Assembly (NCBI RefSeq): GCF_000423225.1
Contig: NZ_KE383992.1
Span: 126,971 to 190,970, forward strand
DNA length: 64,000 bases
Direction of reading: 5' to 3'
DNA from: Kaistia adipata DSM 17808
Lineage (GTDB): Bacteria; Pseudomonadota; Alphaproteobacteria; Rhizobiales; Kaistiaceae
Part shown: one piece after another, positions 57,357 through 64,000 of the stretch
How positions within the stretch are numbered: the stretch's first letter is position 1
How the letters are laid out: each line of letters opens with the position of its first letter
Translations under genes and position numbers: made by a program
The notes under the pieces: model-generated
Database searches by the model: none
What the model was told of the DNA's origin: nothing
Seen by the model: only the letters and a program-made list of their open reading frames with translations

Positions 57357-58259
57357 ATGGATATGCGGCTGGAGGACAGCACCGACCCCGAGCTGACGGC
57401 GCGTCTCATTGCCACGGCGCTGCCCTACATGCTGCGCTATGACGAGAAGACGGTCGTCGTGAAGTTCGGCGGCAATGCCATGGGCTCGGAAGAGCTCGGC
57501 AAGGCCTTCGCCGAGGACATCACGCTGCTGAAGCTCGCCGGCATCAATCCCGTCGTCGTGCATGGCGGCGGGCCGCAGATCAACGCCATGCTGAACCGGC
57601 TCGGCATCAAGTCCGAATGGGCCGGCGGCATGCGCATCACCGACAAGGCGACCGTCGAGGTCGTCGAGATGGTGCTGGCCGGCTCGATCAACAAGGAGAT
57701 CGTGCAGACGATCACCGAGGCGGGCGGACGCGCCATCGGCCTGACCGGCAAGGACGGCAACATGGTCACGGTGCGGCGTCTGTCGCGCACCGTCGTCGAT
57801 CCCGATTCGAACATCGAGAAGGTCGTCGACCTCGGCTTCGTCGGCGAGCCGACCCGCGTCCGCACCGAAGTGCTCGAAGTGCTGGCCAAGTCCGAGATCA
57901 TCCCCGTGCTCGCGCCGGTCTGCGCGGGCGAGGACGGCGAGACCTACAACGTCAACGCCGACACCTTCGCCGGCGCCATCGCCGGCGCGCTCGACGCCAG
58001 CCGCCTGCTGTTCCTGACCGACGTTCCCGGCGTGCTCGACCGCAACAAGCAGCTGATCAAGGAACTCTCCGTCGCCGAGGCCCGCGCGATGATCGCCGAC
58101 GGCACCATCTCCGGCGGCATGATCCCGAAGGTCGAGACCTGCATCGAGGCGCTCGACCGTGGCGTCGAGGGCGTCGTCATCCTCGATGGCAAGACCCCGC
58201 ATGCCGTGCTGCTCGAGCTCTTCACCGAGCGCGGCGCCGGCACGCTGATCAAGCGCTGA
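57357..58259 (+). CDS. argB: Acetylglutamate kinase
   Basis: 300 residues. [20 protein letters not shown] with the glycine-rich acetylglutamate loop, [10 protein letters not shown], the Asn of [13 protein letters not shown], and KVETCIEAL are the classical ArgB motifs. It phosphorylates N-acetylglutamate in arginine synthesis. The N-terminal helix before the kinase core fits the arginine-inhibited hexameric type, which is inference. Confidence 0.97.
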   Translation: MDMRLEDSTDPELTARLIATALPYMLRYDEKTVVVKFGGNAMGSEELGKAFAEDITLLKLAGINPVVVHGGGPQINAMLNRLGIKSEWAGGMRITDKATVEVVEMVLAGSINKEIVQTITEAGGRAIGLTGKDGNMVTVRRLSRTVVDPDSNIEKVVDLGFVGEPTRVRTEVLEVLAKSEIIPVLAPVCAGEDGETYNVNADTFAGAIAGALDASRLLFLTDVPGVLDRNKQLIKELSVAEARAMIADGTISGGMIPKVETCIEALDRGVEGVVILDGKTPHAVLLELFTERGAGTLIKR

Positions 58260-58984
58260 TGACGGACGCGACGACCCGGGACAAGCCCATGCCGGCGACG
58301 CTGGAAAGCCTCGCCGACATTCGCTCCTGGGTCTTCGATCTCGACGACACGCTCTATCCGAAGCACACGGGCGTGTTCGACCAGGTCGGCGCCCGCATCC
58401 AGCTCTATCTCGAGCGCCATTTCTCGATCTCGCCCGAAGAGGCGGTCGCCGTTCGGCGCGACTACTACCGTCGCCACGGCACGACCCTGCGCGGCCTGAT
58501 CGTCGAGCAGGGCATCTCGCCAGACGCCTTTCTCGATTTCGTGCACGACATCGACCATTCGCCGCTCGCGCCCGATCCGGCGCTCGTCGCGGCGATCGAG
58601 CGCCTGCCCGGCCGCCGCTTCGTGCTCACCAATGGCTCGCGCAGCCATGCCGAGCGCATCATGGCCCGTATCGGCCTCGGCGATCAGTTCGAAGACATCT
58701 TCGACATCATCCGCGCCGATTTCCTGCCCAAGCCGCATCCGGACACCTATCGCCGCTTCCTCGGCGAGAACGCGATCGACCCGACCAGCGCGGTGATGTT
58801 CGAGGACCTGCCGCGCAACCTCGAAGTGCCGAAGGCGCTCGGCATGGCGACGGTGCTGGTGGTGCCGCGCGGCGAGAGCACCGTCCCGGCCGAGAGCTGG
58901 GAGACGACAGCCAGCACGGCGCATATCGACCATCTCACCGACGATCTCGGCGCCTTCCTCGGCCGACTCAACCCGCGCGCCTGA
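58259..58984 (+). CDS. HAD-superfamily pyrimidine 5'-nucleotidase
   Basis: 241 residues. Motif I is FDLDDTLYP (nucleophile first Asp), motif II LTNGSR, motif III the Lys in LPKPHP, and motif IV FEDLPRN. The DLDDTLYP start and helical cap match the SDT1-like pyrimidine 5'-nucleotidase group that dephosphorylates UMP/CMP. Its ATG overlaps the argB stop (TGATG), so the genes are coupled. A 263-bp gap with no clear feature follows before dapD. Confidence 0.9.
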   Translation: MTDATTRDKPMPATLESLADIRSWVFDLDDTLYPKHTGVFDQVGARIQLYLERHFSISPEEAVAVRRDYYRRHGTTLRGLIVEQGISPDAFLDFVHDIDHSPLAPDPALVAAIERLPGRRFVLTNGSRSHAERIMARIGLGDQFEDIFDIIRADFLPKPHPDTYRRFLGENAIDPTSAVMFEDLPRNLEVPKALGMATVLVVPRGESTVPAESWETTASTAHIDHLTDDLGAFLGRLNPRA

Positions 58985-59247
58985 CGGGCCCTTCGCCACG
59001 CCGGCCATGGCCGGTCGGCCACGCCAGGCTGGCTCCGGCCCGAGGACCGCCCATGCCGCGCCCCGAGCCCGACCGCCGATGCGGCGGCGGCGCCCAGTGA
59101 TTCGGAAGCCACCCGCAGGCAGTAGCGCACGGCGAAAAACCGGCAGCGCCGCGCCTTGCGCGTTGACTTCCCGGCAGTGCCCGATATCGTCCCGGCCGAA
59201 CCGATACGGCCACGCCTCCCCCGGCCGAAATCCAATTCCAGGGATAG

Positions 59248-60102
59248 ATGATGACCACGCACGACCTCGCCGCCCTCCGGACCACCGTCGAAGCCGCTTT
59301 CGAGGATCGCGCCAACATCAGCACCGCGACGCAGGGCGCCGTCCGCTCGACCGTCGAGACCGTGCTCGCCCTGCTCGACAAGGGCGAGGCGCGCGTCGCC
59401 GAGAAGATCGACGGCGACTGGGTCGTCAATGACTGGCTCAAGAAGGCGGTGCTGCTCTCCTTCCGCCTGAACGACATGGCGCCCATCTCCGGCGCGCCGG
59501 GCGGCTCGTCCTGGTGGGACAAGGTGCCGACCAAGTTCGAGGGCTGGGGCGCGGACGAATTCGGCCAGGCCGGCTTCCGCGCCGTTCCGGGCGCGATCGT
59601 CCGCCGCTCGGCCTTCATCGCGCCGAACGTCATCCTGATGCCGTCCTTCGTCAATCTCGGCGCCTATGTCGACAGCGGTACCATGGTCGACACTTGGGCG
59701 ACGGTCGGCTCCTGCGCCCAGATCGGCAAGAACGTGCATCTCTCGGGCGGCGCCGGCATCGGCGGCGTGCTCGAGCCGCTGCAGGCGAGCCCCACCATCA
59801 TCGAGGACAATTGCTTCATCGGCGCCCGCTCCGAGGTCGTCGAGGGCGTCATCGTCGGCGAGGGCTCGGTCATCTCGATGGGCGTGTTCATCGGCGCCTC
59901 GACCAAGATCGTCGACCGCGAGACGGGCGAGGTCCACATGGGCCGCGTGCCGCCCTACTCCGTCGTCGTCTCCGGCTCGATGCCCGGCAAGACGCTGCCG
60001 AACGGCCAGCCGGGCCCGTCGCTCTACTGCGCCGTCATCGTCAAGAAGGTCGACGCCAAGACCCGCTCGAAGACCAGCGTGAACGAGCTGCTGCGCGACT
60101 GA
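59248..60102 (+). CDS. dapD: 2,3,4,5-tetrahydropyridine-2,6-dicarboxylate N-succinyltransferase
   Basis: 284 residues. The hexapeptide-repeat left-handed beta-helix runs through [30 protein letters not shown], the catalytic [14 protein letters not shown], and the closing [17 protein letters not shown]. It performs the succinyl-CoA-dependent step of diaminopimelate/lysine synthesis. The start is a tandem ATG. dapE follows 16 bp later. Confidence 0.98.
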   Translation: MMTTHDLAALRTTVEAAFEDRANISTATQGAVRSTVETVLALLDKGEARVAEKIDGDWVVNDWLKKAVLLSFRLNDMAPISGAPGGSSWWDKVPTKFEGWGADEFGQAGFRAVPGAIVRRSAFIAPNVILMPSFVNLGAYVDSGTMVDTWATVGSCAQIGKNVHLSGGAGIGGVLEPLQASPTIIEDNCFIGARSEVVEGVIVGEGSVISMGVFIGASTKIVDRETGEVHMGRVPPYSVVVSGSMPGKTLPNGQPGPSLYCAVIVKKVDAKTRSKTSVNELLRD

Positions 60103-60118
60103 TCCGGGACCCGTCACC

Positions 60119-61273
60119 ATGGCCAGCGATCCCGTCCGCATCCTGCAAGACCTCATCCGCTGCCCGTCGGTAACGCCTGCGGAAGGCGGGGCGCTCGCCT
60201 ATCTGGAGAGCGTCCTCACCGAGGCCGGCTTCGCCGTCGAGCGCCCGGTCTTCTCCGAGGCGGGCACGCCGGACGTCGAAAACCTGTTCGCCACCATCGG
60301 CACGGGCGCACCGCACTTCGTCTTCGCCGGCCACACCGACGTGGTGCCGCCCGGTGACGCCGCGCGCTGGAGCCATGGCCCGTTCGACGGCGACATCGCC
60401 GAGGGCGAACTCTATGGCCGTGGCGCCGTCGACATGAAGGGCGGCATCGCCGCCTTCGTCGCGGCGGCGCTCGATTTCCTCGCCGAAGGCGGGCACAGGC
60501 AGGGCACGATCTCGCTGCTGATCACCGGCGACGAGGAAGGCCCCTCGATCAACGGCACCTCCAAGCTGCTCGCCTGGGCGGCGGAGCGGGGCCATCGCTT
60601 CGACGCGTCGATCGTCGGCGAACCGACCAATCCGGAGCGCATTGGCGACGCCATCAAGGTCGGCCGGCGCGGTAGTCTCTCGGGCACGGTCATCGTCAAC
60701 GGCCGGCAGGGCCACGTTGCCTACCCGCACCTGGCGCAGAACCCGATCCCGCAGCTGACGACGCTGATCCGCCGGCTGACCGCCGAGGGGCTCGACACCG
60801 GCAGCGAGCGCTTCGACGCCTCGAACCTCGAATTCGTCGGGCTCTCCGTCGACAACAGCGCGTGGAACGTGATTCCCGCCGAGGCGCGCGCCCGCTTCAA
60901 CATCCGCTTCAACGACCAGTGGACGCGGGCGACGCTGGAAGCCTGGCTGATGAACCGCCTCGAGGAAGCGGCCGGCAATTCGATCGATTTCGAACTGCTG
61001 CTCGAGCCGGGTGGCAGCGAGTCCTTCCTCACCCATTCGGAGAAGCTGATCGGCACCCTGACAGAGGCGATCGAACGGGTGACCGGCCGCAAGCCGGCGC
61101 TTTCGACCAGCGGCGGCACGTCCGACGCGCGCTTCATCAAGGACTACTGCCCGGTCGTCGAATTCGGCCTCGTCGGCCAGACGATGCACCAGGTCGACGA
61201 GCGCGTCGCTCTTGACGATCTCGCGGCGCTCACGAACATCTATCGCGGCTTTCTCGATCAGTATTTCGGATAA
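60119..61273 (+). CDS. dapE: Succinyl-diaminopimelate desuccinylase
   Basis: 384 residues of the M20 metallopeptidase family. Metal site: H in FAGHTDVVPPGD, D in GRGAVDMKGG, catalytic and bridging Glu in GDEEGPS, Glu of VGEPT, and the final His of GQTMHQVDE. A dimerisation domain is inserted in the middle. It removes succinate in lysine/peptidoglycan precursor synthesis, the step after DapC. Confidence 0.97.
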   Translation: MASDPVRILQDLIRCPSVTPAEGGALAYLESVLTEAGFAVERPVFSEAGTPDVENLFATIGTGAPHFVFAGHTDVVPPGDAARWSHGPFDGDIAEGELYGRGAVDMKGGIAAFVAAALDFLAEGGHRQGTISLLITGDEEGPSINGTSKLLAWAAERGHRFDASIVGEPTNPERIGDAIKVGRRGSLSGTVIVNGRQGHVAYPHLAQNPIPQLTTLIRRLTAEGLDTGSERFDASNLEFVGLSVDNSAWNVIPAEARARFNIRFNDQWTRATLEAWLMNRLEEAAGNSIDFELLLEPGGSESFLTHSEKLIGTLTEAIERVTGRKPALSTSGGTSDARFIKDYCPVVEFGLVGQTMHQVDERVALDDLAALTNIYRGFLDQYFG

Positions 61274-61285
61274 GGCGTCGGCCGG

Positions 61286-61870
61286 ATGATCAGCCCCCAG
61301 TCGTCCAGCGCGCTGATCGGTGCGCTGGAGTTTTTTCTCGGCCGGCGCGAAGGGCTGCAGCGCTTCGACTTCAGCCTAGACGGCTTCTGGCGGTCCTTCG
61401 GCGCGATCCTCTACATCCTGCCGTTCTTCGCCATCAACGTCGCCGTCGAGCACCGGCTGCGACCGCCGGACGTGATGGTCACGGGGCCGTCGGATTTGGT
61501 CTTCGTGCTGTCGCGGCTGCTCGATCTCGGGCTGGACTGGGTGATGATGCCGCTGCTGCTCGCGGCCTTCGCCAAAAACCTCGGCATCGTCCGCAGCTAC
61601 GCGTCCTACATCGTCGTGCGCAACTGGGCGTCGGTCGTCATGTCGGCGCCGCAGGCGCTGATCGCGCTGCTCGCCGGGCTCGGCCTGCTGCCGCTCGAAT
61701 TCGCCGCGATCCTGTCGCTGGCCGTCATCGGCGTCATGCTGCGCTATCACTACCAGATCGTCGGCGCGACGCTCGGCGGCTCGCCCGCCTTCCGCGCCGG
61801 ACTGGTCGGCGCCGACCTGGCGTTAAGCCTCATCCTCTCCGGCGTCTTCAGTCGCCTGTTCGGCGGTTGA
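61286..61870 (+). CDS. Conserved-type inner-membrane protein of unknown function
   Basis: 194 residues with about five hydrophobic segments: near residues 37-54, 72-97, 115-133, 138-156 and 170-190. An N-terminal [15 protein letters not shown] stretch precedes them. I do not recognise a named family. It begins 12 bp after dapE, so it is probably in the dap operon. Its last 48 bases overlap the 3' end of truA on the other strand, a convergent arrangement. Confidence 0.7.
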   Translation: MISPQSSSALIGALEFFLGRREGLQRFDFSLDGFWRSFGAILYILPFFAINVAVEHRLRPPDVMVTGPSDLVFVLSRLLDLGLDWVMMPLLLAAFAKNLGIVRSYASYIVVRNWASVVMSAPQALIALLAGLGLLPLEFAAILSLAVIGVMLRYHYQIVGATLGGSPAFRAGLVGADLALSLILSGVFSRLFGG

Positions 61871-62608
61871 GCCGTAGTCGACCTTGACAAGGTAGAGCCC
61901 GCCCGGCGGCGCCACCGGGCCGCAGGCCTTGCGGTCGCGCGCCTCCAGCACCTCGCCGACGCGCGCCGCCGGCCACTTGCCCTCGCCGACCTTCTTCAGC
62001 GTGCCGACCATGGAGCGGACCTGGTTGTGCAGGAAGGAGCGGGCCGAGACGCCGAACAGCACATGGTCGCCCTCGCGGGTGATCTCCAGCCGGTCCAGCG
62101 TCTTCATCGGGCTCTTCGCCTGGCAGTCGGCCGAGCGGAACGTCGTGAAATCATGCCAGCCGAGCAGAAGGTTCGCCGCCTCCTGCATCGCGTCGATGTC
62201 GAGGCGCTTGCGCACGTCCCAGACGCGGTTGATTTCCAGCGCCGCCGGCGCGCGGCGATCGAGCACGCGGTAGATGTAGTGTCGCTTCACCGCCGAGCGG
62301 CGCGCGTCGAAATCGTCCGGTACCGGCTCGGCCTCGATCACGGCGATCGGCTCCGGCCGCAATTGCGCGTTCATCGCGTCGCGGATGCGCAGGCCGGCCC
62401 ATTTGCCGGTCAGATCGAAATGCATCACCTGGCCGGTCGCGTGCACGCCGGCATCGGTGCGGCCGGCGCCGCGCGTCGACACCGTCTCGCCGGAAAAGCG
62501 CAGGATCGCCTCCTCCAGCGACTGCTGCACCGAAGGCGCGTTGGCCTGGCGCTGCCAGCCGGCATAGGGAACGCCGTCATATTCGATCAGGAGCTTGTAG
62601 CGGGGCAT
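61823..62608 (-). CDS. truA: tRNA pseudouridine(38-40) synthase
   Basis: 261 residues. [21 protein letters not shown], in two parts, and the catalytic Asp in [12 protein letters not shown] identify TruA, as do [13 protein letters not shown] and the C-terminal PPGGLYLV. It modifies U38-U40 of tRNAs. The longer frame upstream was rejected because it runs through the repeat at 62618-62722. The gene follows fmt on the same strand. Confidence 0.96.
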   Translation of the reverse strand: MPRYKLLIEYDGVPYAGWQRQANAPSVQQSLEEAILRFSGETVSTRGAGRTDAGVHATGQVMHFDLTGKWAGLRIRDAMNAQLRPEPIAVIEAEPVPDDFDARRSAVKRHYIYRVLDRRAPAALEINRVWDVRKRLDIDAMQEAANLLLGWHDFTTFRSADCQAKSPMKTLDRLEITREGDHVLFGVSARSFLHNQVRSMVGTLKKVGEGKWPAARVGEVLEARDRKACGPVAPPGGLYLVKVDYGSTAEQATEDAGEDEA

Positions 62609-62617
62609 GGCCGGCCT

Positions 62618-62722
62618 GGAGCGTTTTCGAGCGAAGTGAATGCCGGTTCGCGTGAAGAAAACGCGATCAAACGAAGAGCTGGAGCCGTTCTTCGTTTCAC
62701 CGAAACGATGAAACGGCTCTAG
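62618..62722. repeat. GAGCGTTTTCGAGCGAAGTG palindromic repeat
   Basis: A compound element in the fmt-truA gap. GCGTTTTC faces GAAAACGC, and AGCCGTT..CGTTTC faces GAAACG..AACGGCT. The outer CTCTAG end supplies the stop codon of fmt. This repeat type is common between genes in Hyphomicrobiales. Confidence 0.75.
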
Positions 62723-63651
62723 CCGACGACGTCGCCCGGCGCAACCGCCGCGCCGCGCAGGAACTCGCCGGCGCGCAGCGGCTTGCCGCCGGCACGCTGC
62801 ACCTCGACGAGCCGGACCGCGCCGTCGCCGCAGGCAATCGTCAGCTGGTCGTCGAGCACCGTGCCGGGAGCGCCGGAGCCTTCCGCGCGCGTCGAACGCA
62901 GCACCTTGACCCGCTCGGCCTTGCCGCCGAGCGTCATCTCGCACCAGGCGCCGGGAAAGGGCGACAGGCCGCGAATGTGGTCGTGCACTCGGCTCGCCGG
63001 CAACGTCCAGTCGATCCGCGCCTCGCCCTTGTCGATCTTGGCGGCGTAGGTGACGCCCTCCTCCGCCTGCGGCACGCTGTCGAGGCCGCCGCGCGAGGCG
63101 GCGGCGAGCGCCCGCACCATCAAATCGGCGCCGAGCCGCGCCAGCTTGTCGTGCAGGTCACCGGTGGTGATGTCGGGGGCGATCGCAATCTTCTCGACCA
63201 TGGCGACGGGCCCGGTGTCGAGCCCGGTCTCCATGCGCATGACCATCACGCCGGTCTCCGCATCGCCGGCCATGATGGCGCGATGGATCGGCGCGGCGCC
63301 GCGCCAGCGCGGCAGCAGCGAGGCATGCAGGTTGAGGCAGCCCTCGCGCGGCGCGTCGAGGATCGCCTGCGGCAGGATTAGCCCATAGGCGACCACCACC
63401 GCGACGTCGGCATCGAGACCGGCGAAGGCCTCCTGCTCGTCGGCGCCCTTCAGCGATTTCGGCGTGAAGACGGGAATGCCGAAGCGCTCCGCCGTCTCGT
63501 GCACGGGCGACTTGCGCTCGGCCATGCCGCGGCCGGCCGGACGCGGCGGCTGCGTGTAGACGGCAACGACCTCGTGGCCCTGACCGATGATCTCGACCAG
63601 CGTGGGCACAGCGAATTCGGGCGTGCCCATGAAGACGACGCGGAGGCTCAT
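62719..63651 (-). CDS. fmt: Methionyl-tRNA formyltransferase
   Basis: 310 residues. [15 protein letters not shown], the folate-binding core with [11 protein letters not shown], the catalytic [16 protein letters not shown] and the Asp of ETGLDTGP are complete. A C-terminal OB-like domain follows from about residue 205. It formylates initiator Met-tRNA. It is 7 bp downstream of def, its partner enzyme. The TAG stop lies in a palindromic repeat. Confidence 0.97.
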   Translation of the reverse strand: MSLRVVFMGTPEFAVPTLVEIIGQGHEVVAVYTQPPRPAGRGMAERKSPVHETAERFGIPVFTPKSLKGADEQEAFAGLDADVAVVVAYGLILPQAILDAPREGCLNLHASLLPRWRGAAPIHRAIMAGDAETGVMVMRMETGLDTGPVAMVEKIAIAPDITTGDLHDKLARLGADLMVRALAAASRGGLDSVPQAEEGVTYAAKIDKGEARIDWTLPASRVHDHIRGLSPFPGAWCEMTLGGKAERVKVLRSTRAEGSGAPGTVLDDQLTIACGDGAVRLVEVQRAGGKPLRAGEFLRGAAVAPGDVVG

Positions 63652-63658
63652 ATCCGCC

Positions 63659-64000
63659 TCACATCTCGTCGGGGGTGTGCGACTTGAACTCCGGCCGGAC
63701 GCCGGTCTTGGCGGCCTTGACGAACTTCTTGATCACCATGTCGCGCTTCAGCCGCGACAGGTAGTCGATGAAAAGCTTGCCATCGAGATGGTCGATCTCG
63801 TGCTGCACGCAGGTGGCGAGGATGTCGTCCGCGTCGATCTCCTGCAGCTTGCCGTCGCGATCGAGATAGCGGATGCGGACGGAAGCGGGGCGCTCGACCT
63901 CGGCGTAATAGTCCGGGATCGACAGGCAGCCTTCCTCGTAGACCGAGCGCTCGTCGGAGGAGGTCAGGATCTCGGGATTGATCAGGAACAGCGGCGCGGG
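63659..64000 (-). CDS. def: Peptide deformylase, C-terminal part
   Basis: The gene runs off the right edge; the last 113 residues are visible. The metal motif EGCLS supplies Cys, and QHEIDHLDG supplies two His and the catalytic Glu. The [13 protein letters not shown] helix and a short tail end the protein. It removes the formyl group from nascent proteins. The def-fmt-truA order is conserved in this bacterial group. Confidence 0.96.
   Translation of the reverse strand, partial: PAPLFLINPEILTSSDERSVYEEGCLSIPDYYAEVERPASVRIRYLDRDGKLQEIDADDILATCVQHEIDHLDGKLFIDYLSRLKRDMVIKKFVKAAKTGVRPEFKSHTPDEM

Overview
The window is high-GC chromosomal DNA of an alphaproteobacterium, most likely Hyphomicrobiales (Rhizobiales). 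The main evidence is the housekeeping block at the right end: rpmH-rnpA-yidC-engB-argB-HAD phosphatase-dapD-dapE, with def-fmt-truA on the other strand. Short mosaic palindromes typical of this order also recur. I cannot fix the genus from sequence alone.

Layout. 1-4.7 kb: end of a transketolase/AceE-like gene, an inositol-monophosphatase-family gene, and a two-component system divergent from an LTXXQ periplasmic protein. 4.8-11.6 kb: a ribose-type ABC importer (binding protein, two permeases, double ATPase), a GntR regulator with two DNA-binding domains, and a sugar-alcohol-type SDR. 11.6-18.1 kb: a LacI repressor divergent from an operon of a Gfo/Idh dehydrogenase, a TIM-barrel isomerase and a MalEFG-type importer without ATPase; two LacI-type operators lie between. 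18.3-28.1 kb: a nine-gene minus-strand operon, read from a composite regulator (DeoR helix-turn-helix, periplasmic-binding-like segment, DeoR sugar-phosphate sensor) through a second ATPase-less importer to enoyl-CoA hydratase, SDR, mutarotase-like protein, SMP-30 lactonase and a CaiB-type CoA transferase. 28.3-36.7 kb: nucleoside hydrolase, SorC-type regulator, deoC, a two-domain ALDH16-type aldehyde dehydrogenase, a metallo-beta-lactamase-fold hydrolase and a PfkB sugar kinase. Together these can salvage (deoxy)nucleosides down to glyceraldehyde-3-phosphate and acetate.

36.9-46.6 kb holds dcp, SDRs, two TetR regulators with visible operators, a DUF2165 membrane protein, an SMR efflux protein, DoxX, and a copper-type cluster (cytochrome c, multicopper oxidase with a Met/His-rich insert, small Cys/Met-rich exported protein).

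46.66-52.13 kb is a 5.4-kb genomic island inserted in the 3' end of tRNA-Arg(ACG). It is bounded by a perfect 32-bp repeat of the tRNA 3' end. It carries one large AT-richer glycosyltransferase with three catalytic modules, a DUF982-like gene, and a decayed helix-turn-helix gene plus integrase. The likely original terminator of the tRNA lies just beyond the far repeat. 52.3-64 kb returns to the core chromosome: a histidine kinase, then the rpmH-to-def block.

The strongest candidates for something undescribed are the composite regulator with its spaced TTGATC repeats, and the operon it heads, whose enzyme set suggests a CoA-linked route for a sugar acid. No CRISPR array, complete prophage or intact insertion sequence was seen.
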